A stretch of DNA of 35,311 nt from the NCBI GenBank assembly GCA_003552345.1, contig PULM01000060.1, positions 1 through 35,311 on the forward strand, written 5' to 3'. Source of the DNA: Ectothiorhodospiraceae bacterium (lineage in GTDB: Bacteria; Pseudomonadota; Gammaproteobacteria; Nitrococcales; Halorhodospiraceae). The notes below the pieces were generated by a model. The model worked only from the letters and a program-made list of their open reading frames with translations, was not told where the DNA came from and ran no database searches. How positions within the stretch are numbered: position 1 is the stretch's first letter; the number at the start of each line of letters is the position of its first letter. This document shows, piece by piece, positions 9,325 through 18,054 of this stretch. Made by a program: the position numbers and the translations under genes.

Positions 9325-12300
9325 TCCTCTCCGACATCGCGATCCGCCGCCCCGTGCTGGCCACCGTGGCCAGCGTGCTGATCGTCGTCCTCGGCATCGC
9401 CTCCCTCAACCAGTTGCCGGTGCGCGAGTACCCGGATATCGACCCGCCGGTGGTCTCCATCGAGACCCGCTACACCGGTGCCGCCCCGGCGGTGATCGAT
9501 ACCGAGATCACCGAGGTGATCGAATCGGCGGTGAGCAGTGTCGACGGCATCCGCTCGATGACCTCGGAGAGCCGCGATGGGCGCGGCGAGACCGACATCG
9601 AGTTCGAGGTAGGCCGGGATATCGACGCCGCCGCCAACGATGTGCGCGATGCCATCGGACGGATCCTCGACGACCTGCCCGCGGATGCCGACCCCCCGGT
9701 GGTGGCCAAGACCGAGGCCGATGCCCGGCCGATGATGTGGCTGTCGCTGAGCAGCAGTCGCATGAGCCCCGAGGAGATGACCGACTACGCCGACCGCCAC
9801 CTGGTGGATCGGCTCTCGGTGCTCGACGGCGTGGCGCGGGTGCGCATCGGCGGCGAGCGGCGCTACGCCATGCGTATCTGGCTCGACAGCGAGGCCCTGG
9901 CGGCCCGCGCCCTGACCGTCGAGGACGTGGAGAACGCCCTGCGCCGGGAGAACATCGAGCTGCCGGCCGGCGAGATCGAGTCGGTGGCCCGGCAGCTGAC
10001 CGTGCGCACCGACACCCGGCTGCGCGATCGCGACGACTTCGCCCGCCTGGTCATCGAGCGCCGCGGCGACGAGCTGATCCGCCTGGGCGAGGTGGCCCGG
10101 GTCGAGCGCGGGGTGGAGGATGACGACACCGCCGTGCGCCTGGACGGCGAGACCGCGGTGGGACTGGGGATCATCCGCCAGTCCCGGGCCAACACCATCG
10201 CCGTCGCCGACGCCGTGCTTGCCGAGATGGCCCGACTTGAGGATCAGCTGCCCGCCGACCTGCGCCTGGTGGTCGGCTACGACGAGTCGCAGTTCGTGCG
10301 CCAGTCGATCCGCGAGGTGGTGCGCACCCTGCTGATCGCCGTCGGATTGGTGGTGCTGACCATCTTCGTCTTCCTGCGCAGCCTGCGCGCCACCCTGATC
10401 CCCTCGGTGACCATCCCGGTGGCGGTGATCGGCGCGTTCATCGTCATGGGGCCGCTTGGCTTCTCGCTCAACGTCCTGACGCTGCTGGCGCTGATCCTGG
10501 CCATCGGCCTGGTGGTCGATGACGCCATCGTGGTCCTGGAGAACATCCAGCGGCGTATCGACGAGGGCGAGCCACCGCTGCTGGCCGCCTACCGCGGCGT
10601 GCGCCAGGTGGGCTTTGCGGTGATCGCCACCACCATCTCCCTGGTGGCGGTCTTCGTGCCCATCGCCTTCATGGAGGGCAACGTCGGACGCCTGTTCACC
10701 GAGTTCGGGTTGGTGCTGGCGGCGGCGGTGGTCTTCTCGAGCTTCGTCGCCCTGACCCTGACCGGCATGCTCTGCTCCAAGTGGCTGCGCCCCCGGCCCG
10801 AGCAGCCGGGGCGGCTGCAGGCGCTCGGTGAACGCCTGTTCACCGGCCTGACCGATGGCTATCGCCGTGCGCTGGGCGGGGCGCTGCAGGCGCCCATCGC
10901 CGTGCTCGGCGTCGGGGTGGCCGCCGCCATCGGCGCCTATGCGCTCTATCAGGCGCTGCCCCAGGAGCTGACCCCCACCGAGGATCGCGGCGTGTTCATC
11001 GTCCCGGCGAGCGCGCCGGAGGGCAGTACCGCGGCGCATACCGATGCCGGCGTGCGCGAGCTGGAGGCGATCCTCCGGCCCCTGCGCGAGGAGACCGGTG
11101 AGGCCCGCCGGGTGCTGAGCATCCTCGGCTTCGGCGGGCGTGCCAATAGCGCGTTCATCATTGTTGGCCTGGAGGACTGGGGCGAGCGTTCGCGCAGTCA
11201 GCAGCAGATCGTCGCCGAGACCATGCCGCGGCTGATGGGGGTCCCCGGTGTGCGCGCCTTCGCCGTGAACCCACCGGGGCTGGGCCAGAGCGGATTCCAG
11301 CAGCCGGTGCAGTTCGTCATCGGGGGTGCCGACTACGACGAGGTGGCCGACTGGGCCGAGCGCATCCTGGCCCGGGCGCAGGACGAGAACCCGCGCCTGC
11401 TCAACCTCGACAGCAGCTACGACGCCACACGCCCGCAGCTCAATGTGCGCATCGACCGCGACCGGGCCGCCGATCTGGGGGTCAGTGCCGAGGCGCTGGG
11501 GCGCACCGTGCAGACCCTGCTCGCCTCGCGCACGGTGACCGCCTACCTCGACCGTGGGCGCGAGTACGACGTCATGCTCCAGGACGAGCCGGCGGATCGG
11601 CGCAGCCCGGCGGATCTCGACCGGCTCCATGTGCGCAGTCTCAACGACGGGGCGCTGATCCCCCTCTCGGCGCTGGTCAGCCTGGAGGAGGAGGGCGCAC
11701 CACCGGTGCTCAGCCGCGTCGACCGCCTGCCGGCGGTGACCCTGAGCGCGTCGCTGGCGCCGGGTTACGACCTGGGGGCGGCCCTGGCCTACCTGGAGCA
11801 GGTGGCCGCCGAGGAGCTGCCCGCCACGGCGCGGATCAGCTATCTGGGGCTCTCCGACGAGTTCAAGCGCGCCGGCGGGGCCGTCTTCCTCACCTTCGCC
11901 CTGGCCCTGCTCATCGTCTTCCTGGTCCTCTCGGCGCAGTTCGAGAGTTTCGTCCACCCGTTGATCATCATGACCGCCGTACCGCTGGCCATCACCGGCG
12001 CCCTGGGGGCTCTGCTGCTGACCGGTAGCAGCCTGAACATCTACAGCCAGATCGGCCTGATCCTGCTTATCGGTCTGATGACCAAGAACGGGATCCTGAT
12101 CGTCGAGTTCGCCAATCAGCTGCGCGATCAGGGCTACAGCGTGCGCGAGGCCATTCACGCCGGCGCCACGCTGCGCTTTCGTCCGGTGCTGATGACCGCG
12201 GTCTCGACGGTCTTCGGCGCGGTGCCGCTGGTCCTGGCGCTGGGCGCCGGGGCCGAGAGCCGCGCCGCCATCGGCACCGTGATCATCGGCGGCATGGGGT

Positions 12301-12437
12301 TCGCCACCCTGTTGACGCTGTTCGTCATCCCCGTGCTATACGACCGGCTGGCGCGCTACACGACACCGGTCAACGTGGTCGGTGCCGAGCTGGAGCGCTT
12401 GGAACGGGACCACGGTGCGCCGCGGGCGAAGGCGTGA
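9321..12437 (+). CDS. RND efflux permease (HAE1/AcrB-type), likely TTG start
   Basis: 1038 aa; ILSDIAIRRPVLATVASVLIVVLGIASLNQLPVREYPDIDPPVVSIETRYTGA, GLVVDDAIVVLENI in TM4, C-terminal GLMTKNGILIVEFANQ repeat. Confidence 0.96.
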   Translation: MILSDIAIRRPVLATVASVLIVVLGIASLNQLPVREYPDIDPPVVSIETRYTGAAPAVIDTEITEVIESAVSSVDGIRSMTSESRDGRGETDIEFEVGRDIDAAANDVRDAIGRILDDLPADADPPVVAKTEADARPMMWLSLSSSRMSPEEMTDYADRHLVDRLSVLDGVARVRIGGERRYAMRIWLDSEALAARALTVEDVENALRRENIELPAGEIESVARQLTVRTDTRLRDRDDFARLVIERRGDELIRLGEVARVERGVEDDDTAVRLDGETAVGLGIIRQSRANTIAVADAVLAEMARLEDQLPADLRLVVGYDESQFVRQSIREVVRTLLIAVGLVVLTIFVFLRSLRATLIPSVTIPVAVIGAFIVMGPLGFSLNVLTLLALILAIGLVVDDAIVVLENIQRRIDEGEPPLLAAYRGVRQVGFAVIATTISLVAVFVPIAFMEGNVGRLFTEFGLVLAAAVVFSSFVALTLTGMLCSKWLRPRPEQPGRLQALGERLFTGLTDGYRRALGGALQAPIAVLGVGVAAAIGAYALYQALPQELTPTEDRGVFIVPASAPEGSTAAHTDAGVRELEAILRPLREETGEARRVLSILGFGGRANSAFIIVGLEDWGERSRSQQQIVAETMPRLMGVPGVRAFAVNPPGLGQSGFQQPVQFVIGGADYDEVADWAERILARAQDENPRLLNLDSSYDATRPQLNVRIDRDRAADLGVSAEALGRTVQTLLASRTVTAYLDRGREYDVMLQDEPADRRSPADLDRLHVRSLNDGALIPLSALVSLEEEGAPPVLSRVDRLPAVTLSASLAPGYDLGAALAYLEQVAAEELPATARISYLGLSDEFKRAGGAVFLTFALALLIVFLVLSAQFESFVHPLIIMTAVPLAITGALGALLLTGSSLNIYSQIGLILLIGLMTKNGILIVEFANQLRDQGYSVREAIHAGATLRFRPVLMTAVSTVFGAVPLVLALGAGAESRAAIGTVIIGGMGFATLLTLFVIPVLYDRLARYTTPVNVVGAELERLERDHGAPRAKA

Positions 12438-12456
12438 ACTCAGGGAGGAGTGGACC

Positions 12457-14157
12457 ATGACCGGAGCGAAGATCAGCCGCAGCCTGGCCCTGGCCCTGCT
12501 TCTGGCCGGGGGTGCGGCGGCCGCCGACGAGTCCTGCGCCTCGGCGCAGACCACCGCCGTGCACGAGGTGGCCGGTCAGGGCGCCGAGCGCCAGGCACCG
12601 GAGGAGACGATCCGGGTGCACGGCGTGGTGACCGGCGCCTTCCTGGGCGAGGATGGCCTCGACGGGTTCTTCATCCAGGGCACGGAGCCGGCCCCGGACG
12701 ATAAGCCGGCGGGACTGTTTGTCTACGCCCCCGAGCTCACCTCTGATCAGCGCGCACTCATCGAGCCTGGCCGCGAGTTGCTGCTCACCGGTCGTGCCGG
12801 CGAGCACCGCGGGCGGCCGCAGCTCGAGTGGCTGGAGGCGGTCCGCGATTGCGGGGACGGGGAGCTCGTCCAGCACCCGGTGGCGTGGCCAGTGGCCGAG
12901 CCGCAACGCCTGGAGGGGGTGCTGGTGCGCATCCTCCCACCGATGGTGGTGACCGGCAACTACGAGCTACCCCGTCACGGCACCTTGAAACTGACCCCCG
13001 AGCGACGCGCCTTCCGCCCCACCAACTTCCTGCCCGGGCACGGCCCCGACGATCCGGCCCTGGCCGGTGCGCGGCTGCTCCTCGACGACGGCAGCTACCG
13101 CAGCCGGCCTGACCCCATCCCGTATCTGGATGAGGAGGGCACCCGGCGGGTGGGGACCCAGGTGACGGATCTGACCGGGGTGCTGACCCGCGCCTTCGGC
13201 GCCTGGCGCCTGCACCCGACCGAGCCCCCCGAGTTCGAATCGGCCAACCCGCGGCCCGGTCCGCTGCCGCCGCCGGAGGGGGAGGCGGTGCGCGTGGCCG
13301 CCTTCAACGTGGAGAACTACTTCCTCACCCTCGGTGAGCGCGGCGCCGCCAGCGAGCAGGAGCTGCAGCGCCAGCGGGCCAAGCTGCTCGCCGCCGCCGA
13401 GTCCCTGCACGCCGACGTGCTGGTGCTGGTGGAGATGGAGAATCGCCGGGACGCCCCGGAGGACTTCATCGAACGGCTCGCCGCGGCCACCGATCAGCCC
13501 TGGCGTCTGGCCCGTGGCGGGGAGACCGGCAGCGACGCCATCAAGGTCTCCCTGGCCTATCGCGAGGACCGCCTCGAGCGGGTGGGCGAGACCGTCCGCG
13601 ATGCCCGGCGGGTTCACCACCGCCCGCCGCCGCTGGCTGCATTCCGCCCCCACGGTGGGGGGGAACCCTTCGCCGTGGCGGGGATCCACTTCAAATCGAA
13701 GACCGGCTGTCCGGAGAGCGGCGACGTGGATCGGGGGCAGGGGTGCTGGAATCAGCGCCGCACCGAGCAGGCCGAGGCGCTGGCCGAGTACCTGCAGCGC
13801 TGGCGCGAGGAACGGGACGAGGCACTGCCGGTGCTGATCGCCGGTGATCTCAACACCTACGGGGGCGAGGATCCGGCACGGACCCTGGCCGCCGCGGGCA
13901 AGGTGGATCTGCTCTCCGGGCATCTACCCTGGTCCGAGCGCTATACCTACGTCTTCCGCGGGGAGTCCGGCTATCTGGATCACCTGCAGGCGCACCCGGC
14001 CCTGGCCGAGCGCGTGGCGGCGGTCCACCGCCACCCGATCAACGCAGATGAGCCGCGCTTTCTCGAGTTCGACGGCGATCCCCGGCACGTCCGTGATGAC
14101 GCCTACCGCTCCTCGGACCACGACCCCATCGCCGTGGATCTGGAAGCCGCCGAGTAG
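12457..14157 (+). CDS. Secreted endonuclease/exonuclease/phosphatase-family nuclease (ExeM/NucH-like)
   Basis: Start refined to the ATG at 12457 with upstream agggaggag; signal peptide MTGAKISRSLALALLLAGGAAAADE; OB-like N-terminal region; EEP motifs VRVAAFNVENYF, LVEMEN, VLIAGDLNTYG, YRSSDHDPIAVDL. Confidence 0.88.
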   Translation: MTGAKISRSLALALLLAGGAAAADESCASAQTTAVHEVAGQGAERQAPEETIRVHGVVTGAFLGEDGLDGFFIQGTEPAPDDKPAGLFVYAPELTSDQRALIEPGRELLLTGRAGEHRGRPQLEWLEAVRDCGDGELVQHPVAWPVAEPQRLEGVLVRILPPMVVTGNYELPRHGTLKLTPERRAFRPTNFLPGHGPDDPALAGARLLLDDGSYRSRPDPIPYLDEEGTRRVGTQVTDLTGVLTRAFGAWRLHPTEPPEFESANPRPGPLPPPEGEAVRVAAFNVENYFLTLGERGAASEQELQRQRAKLLAAAESLHADVLVLVEMENRRDAPEDFIERLAAATDQPWRLARGGETGSDAIKVSLAYREDRLERVGETVRDARRVHHRPPPLAAFRPHGGGEPFAVAGIHFKSKTGCPESGDVDRGQGCWNQRRTEQAEALAEYLQRWREERDEALPVLIAGDLNTYGGEDPARTLAAAGKVDLLSGHLPWSERYTYVFRGESGYLDHLQAHPALAERVAAVHRHPINADEPRFLEFDGDPRHVRDDAYRSSDHDPIAVDLEAAE

Positions 14158-14249
14158 CCTGCACCGCCTGCCCCGGACGCCCGGGCCTGTCGCCGCGCGG
14201 CGGACCCGGGCACGTGAACATCGACCGCCTTTGCCTGTATCTTGTCGCG

Positions 14250-15920
14250 ATGGACCGCGAAGAGCTCCAGCAGACCCTCACCGACCTACGAGACGACCTG
14301 CTCGGCCTCGACAGCGAGGCGGCCCGGCAGCGGGAGGCCCCGTGGCTGCCGTCCTGGGAGCGGCTGCTGCGTCGCATCGATGGTCTGATCGCCCGACTCG
14401 AGCGCGAGGACGAGCCCCTGCTGGTGGTCTTCGCCGGCGGCACCGGCGCCGGCAAGTCGACCCTGGCCAACACGCTGGCCGGCTCGGCGGTGGCCGCCAC
14501 CAGCGCCCGTCGGCCGACCACCTCGGTGCCCACGGTCATCGGCCATCCCGCCGATCTGGATACCGTCCTGCGCCGCGGCGTGCTGGCCGCCGAGGCCGAA
14601 CGGGCCGCCCTGCGCACCGCCCCGCTGACGACGGTGCCGGAGGGGCTGGTGGTGGTGGATGCGCCGGATGTCGACAGTATCGAGACCGCCAATCGCGCCG
14701 CCACCGAGCGCCTGCTGGAGGTGGCGGACGTCTGGGTCTGGCTGGCCACCGCCCGCACCTACGCCGACGAAGCCGGCATGGCCTACCTGCGCCAGGCGGC
14801 GCAGCTCGACGTCTCGACCCTCGTCGTGCTCACCCAGGCCACCGATGCCGAGGCGCGGGAGATCCTCCCCGACCTGGCCGAGAAACTCGACGCCGCCGGC
14901 CACCGCGCCGTCGAGACGGCGCATCTGCCCACCGCGCCGGTCTCCGAGGAGCGCCTGCCCGAGGCGGTGGCCGGGCCGGTGCTCGAGCGGATCCGCGCCC
15001 TGGCCCCGGTGGAGCAGCGGGCCGCCCACCGGCGGCGGACGGTGCACGGCGCCGTGCGCTACCTGCCGGCGGAGATCGATGCGCTGCTCGAGGGGGTCGA
15101 GGCCGAGCGCCGCGCCGCGCAGGGGTTGGCCGCCGCGGTCCGGGAGGGCTACACCGACGTGCCCGAGCGGCTGCTCACCCAGCTCCACGAGGGGGAGCCC
15201 CTGCGCCGCGAGGTGCTCCGCCGCTGGACCGAGCTGGTGGGTAGCGGCTGGCTGCAGCGCCAGCTCCATGCCGCCGTGGGCCAGCTCTCGCCGCGGCGCT
15301 GGCTGGCCTGGTTGCCGCTGGGCCGGGGTGGCCGGCAGGTCGAGCAGGAAGCGAAGGAGGAGGCCCGCGCCGGCATTGCCGAGATGCTGCATACGGTCCT
15401 TGAGCAGACCGCCGCCGAGGGGGAGAGCGCCTGGCAGCAGGATCCGGTGGGGCGCGCGATCTTCGCCCGGCAGCCGCGCCCGCGCGCCGCCGGGGCGGTG
15501 GCCCGTCACGCCGAGGCCGAGGCGCTGGTGGCGGCCTGGGAGCAGCAGGTGGCCGAGCACGTGGCCACCATCGGCCGTGCCAAGCTCAGCTGGGCGCGCC
15601 GTGCCACCACCGGCATCAACGCCACCTTCACCAGTGCCGTACTGGTCCTGTTTACCCTCAGTGGTGGCCTGAGCACCGGCGAACTGGCGCTGACCGCCGC
15701 CGGCTCCACCACCACTCACACGGTCCTCTCGCGAATCCTGGGTGAGCGCAACGTCCATCAGCTGATCACGGACATCCGTGCCGATCTCCACGCCCGCGTG
15801 GCGGAGCTGGCCGAGTCCCAGGCGCAGGTCTACCAGCGGCTGCTGACCGAGGCCGCACCGCCGCCCGAGGCGGTGGCCGCCGTGCAGGGTCGGCGGGATG
15901 CGCTGGAGGCGCTGGCATGA
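14250..15920 (+). CDS. Dynamin/YfjP-like P-loop GTPase, first of a tandem pair
   Basis: G1 GGTGAGKSTLANTLAG, G2-like RRPTTSVPTV, G3-like VVDAPDVDS, G4-like LTQATD; C-terminal hydrophobic segment INATFTSAVLVLFTLSGGLSTGELALTAAGS. Start at 14250 is a choice; the track ORF begins at 14214. Confidence 0.75.
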   Translation: MDREELQQTLTDLRDDLLGLDSEAARQREAPWLPSWERLLRRIDGLIARLEREDEPLLVVFAGGTGAGKSTLANTLAGSAVAATSARRPTTSVPTVIGHPADLDTVLRRGVLAAEAERAALRTAPLTTVPEGLVVVDAPDVDSIETANRAATERLLEVADVWVWLATARTYADEAGMAYLRQAAQLDVSTLVVLTQATDAEAREILPDLAEKLDAAGHRAVETAHLPTAPVSEERLPEAVAGPVLERIRALAPVEQRAAHRRRTVHGAVRYLPAEIDALLEGVEAERRAAQGLAAAVREGYTDVPERLLTQLHEGEPLRREVLRRWTELVGSGWLQRQLHAAVGQLSPRRWLAWLPLGRGGRQVEQEAKEEARAGIAEMLHTVLEQTAAEGESAWQQDPVGRAIFARQPRPRAAGAVARHAEAEALVAAWEQQVAEHVATIGRAKLSWARRATTGINATFTSAVLVLFTLSGGLSTGELALTAAGSTTTHTVLSRILGERNVHQLITDIRADLHARVAELAESQAQVYQRLLTEAAPPPEAVAAVQGRRDALEALA

Positions 15921-17545
15921 TCCGCTCGATGGGCTCCGAACGCGGATCGACCGCCGCCGGGCATGGCGGTGTCTGCCCTGAGATCGGTCTGGAACGCCTG
16001 CAGGCACTGCACGCCCTCGGTACCGGCCGCCTGCCGCCGGCGCTGGTCGAAGAGATGGAGCAGGTGCAGCGGCGCGCCGAGCAGCGCCTGGCGCGCTCCC
16101 GGGATCACGTGGTCGTCGCGGTGGCCGGCGGCACGGGCAGCGGCAAGTCCTCGCTGGTCAACGCGCTGGTGGGCCAGGAGGTCTCCGCCCCGGGGGTGCG
16201 CCGGCCGACCACCGACCACGCCGTGGCGGTGACCGTGGGCGAGGACGAGCGCGCCGCGGCGTTGCTCGACTGGCTGCAGGTCTTCGAGCGGCACACCGTC
16301 CCGGCGGCGGGGGAGGGCGATCTGGCCGGGGCGGTCATCCTCGACCTGCCGGATATCGACTCAGTGGTCGATGCTCACTGGGCGGTGGCTGAGCGGCTGA
16401 TCGAGCGCTGCGACCTGCTGCTGTGGGTTGTCGATCCGCTCAAGTATGCCCACGGCCTGGCCCACGAGGGGTACTTCGCCCGTCTGGCCCACCACGCCGA
16501 GGTGCTCATGGTCGCCCTCAACCACGCCGACCGGCTGGCGCCGGCGGATCGGCAGGGCTGTCTGGAGCACCTGCGCGAGCTGCTTGGTCGTCAGGGGCTG
16601 CGGGCGGTGGAGGTGTTGGCCACCGATGCCATCGGCGGGGAGGGCGTGGCCGGGCTGGCCGAACGCATCGGCGCCCGGGTGCGCGAGCGCCGTGCCCCGC
16701 TGGAGCGCCTGCGCGCCGATGTCGCCGAGCTGGTCACGCGCAGCGCCGCCTGCCTTCCGGAGCCCGGGCTTGTGGAACTCGACAGCGAGCGCCTGGGGGC
16801 GGCGCAGCGCCAGGCGGTGAACGAGACGGCGCTGCTTGCCGGTGCCGCCACGGCCTACCGCCAGGGCGGCCAGCGGGCCCTGGCCTCGCCGCTTAAGCGC
16901 CTGCTTGGGGGGCTGTTCGCAGGGCTGCGCCGGCGCACGACGGGGGCGGCCGAGCCCGGCGCGGCGTTGCCGCGTCCGCAGGTGGCGGAGGCGCTGCTGC
17001 GCGATGGCCTGCTGCAGGCGGTGGAGCCGGCCGCCGGCCGCTTGCCCGCTCCGGCGGCGGAGCGGCTGCGTGACCTGGCGGCCGCGGCAGCGGCGCCGCG
17101 GGCCGGCGAGCTGCGCGGACGGCTGGGTGGGCTGCCTTGGTTCCCCCGCCCGCGGGTTTGGTGGCGCGCCCTGGGGGGGCTGCGTGGGGCCAGCGAGGCC
17201 GTCGCGGTCTTCGGCGCGCTGTGGCTGGCGGCGCGGGGCGTGGCTGAATGGCTGGCCCTGCCCAGCCTACCGGCGCCGACGGTGCTCGGGGAGATCGGCT
17301 GGCCCACCGCGCTGCTGGTGGGCGGCAGCACCGCCAGTCTGCTGCTCGGTTGGGGCGGGCGTCGACTGCTTGGCCCGGGGGGGCGGCGTCATGCCCGGCG
17401 GTTGCAGCGGCAGGTGGCCGAGACGGTGGCGGAGGAGGAGAGTGCGGCGCTGGCCGGCGTGCGTGAGGAGCTGGAGCACTGCCAGCGGCTGAGCACACGG
17501 GCCCACAGCGCCGCCACCGAGGTGGCGACGCCGCGGGCGGCGTAG
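15917..17545 (+). CDS. Dynamin/YfjP-like P-loop GTPase, second of a tandem pair
   Basis: ATGA overlap with the previous gene; G1 GGTGSGKSSLVNALVG, G2-like RRPTTDHAVAV, G3-like ILDLPDIDSV, G4-like NHADRL; two C-terminal hydrophobic segments. Confidence 0.75.
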   Translation: MIRSMGSERGSTAAGHGGVCPEIGLERLQALHALGTGRLPPALVEEMEQVQRRAEQRLARSRDHVVVAVAGGTGSGKSSLVNALVGQEVSAPGVRRPTTDHAVAVTVGEDERAAALLDWLQVFERHTVPAAGEGDLAGAVILDLPDIDSVVDAHWAVAERLIERCDLLLWVVDPLKYAHGLAHEGYFARLAHHAEVLMVALNHADRLAPADRQGCLEHLRELLGRQGLRAVEVLATDAIGGEGVAGLAERIGARVRERRAPLERLRADVAELVTRSAACLPEPGLVELDSERLGAAQRQAVNETALLAGAATAYRQGGQRALASPLKRLLGGLFAGLRRRTTGAAEPGAALPRPQVAEALLRDGLLQAVEPAAGRLPAPAAERLRDLAAAAAAPRAGELRGRLGGLPWFPRPRVWWRALGGLRGASEAVAVFGALWLAARGVAEWLALPSLPAPTVLGEIGWPTALLVGGSTASLLLGWGGRRLLGPGGRRHARRLQRQVAETVAEEESAALAGVREELEHCQRLSTRAHSAATEVATPRAA

Positions 17546-17558
17546 CGGGCGCGGCGGG

Positions 17559-17939
17559 TCAGTCGAGCAGCGGGTAGGTGCCGTTTTCGTCGTGGACCTC
17601 GCGGCCGGTCAGCGGCGGGTTGAAGACGCACATCAGGCGCAGCTCTTCCTCGGCACGCAGGTAGTGCTTCTCATGACCGTCGAGGCCGTAGAGCATGCCT
17701 GGCTCGATGGTGTAGGTCTCACCACCGACGACCTCGATCTCGCCCTTGCCCGAGATGCAGTAGACCGACTCGAGGTGGTTGGCGTACCAGATGAACATGT
17801 CGGTGCCGGCCTTGATGATGGTCTCGTGGAACGAGAACCCCATCCCGTCCTCCTTGAGGATGATCCGGCGGCTGATGAATTCGTCGGTCTCGACCTCGCG
17901 GTCGGAGCCGATGATGTCCTTCATGTGGCGGACGATCAT
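17559..17939 (-). CDS. ectC: L-ectoine synthase
   Basis: MIVRHMKDIIGSDREVETDEFISRRIILKEDGMGFSFHETIIKAGTDMFIWYANHLESVYCISGKGEIE is a characteristic EctC cupin; start refined to 17939. Confidence 0.97.
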   Translation of the reverse strand: MIVRHMKDIIGSDREVETDEFISRRIILKEDGMGFSFHETIIKAGTDMFIWYANHLESVYCISGKGEIEVVGGETYTIEPGMLYGLDGHEKHYLRAEEELRLMCVFNPPLTGREVHDENGTYPLLD

Positions 17940-17963
17940 GGTGCACCTCGCTTGCTGGTGATG

Positions 17964-17997
17964 GGCCTGGCGGGGGGTGGCAACCCCCCGCCAGGCC
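17964..17997. repeat. Perfect 15-bp inverted repeat with 4-nt loop in the ectB-ectC intergenic region
   Basis: ggcctggcggggggt-ggca-accccccgccaggcc; arms exactly reverse-complementary; no U-tract on the transcript strand. Confidence 0.85.
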
Positions 17998-18013
17998 GGG
18001 ACAGGTTGGCCGG

Positions 18014-18045
18014 GGCTGCCGGCGGTGCTGGGGCCACCGGCAGCC
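18014..18045. repeat. Second inverted repeat in the ectB-ectC intergenic region (9-bp arms)
   Basis: ggctgccgg ... ccggcagcc separated by 14 nt, just after the ectB stop. Confidence 0.6.
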
Positions 18046-18054
18046 GGGTCCGAT

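Noticed and set aside
9111-12158. 1015-aa minus-strand ORF opposite the RND permease
   Set aside because: Low-complexity His/Gly/Gln/Asp-rich translation with no domain; lies entirely antisense to strongly supported RND genes. A high-GC shadow ORF.
14286-16007. 573-aa minus-strand ORF opposite the first GTPase
   Set aside because: Low-complexity Gly/Arg/His/Gln translation; the plus strand has clear G motifs.
17964-17997. Calling the ectB-ectC hairpin an intrinsic terminator
   Set aside because: No run of T residues follows the stem on the transcribed strand, and ectC lies directly downstream; kept as a structured repeat only.
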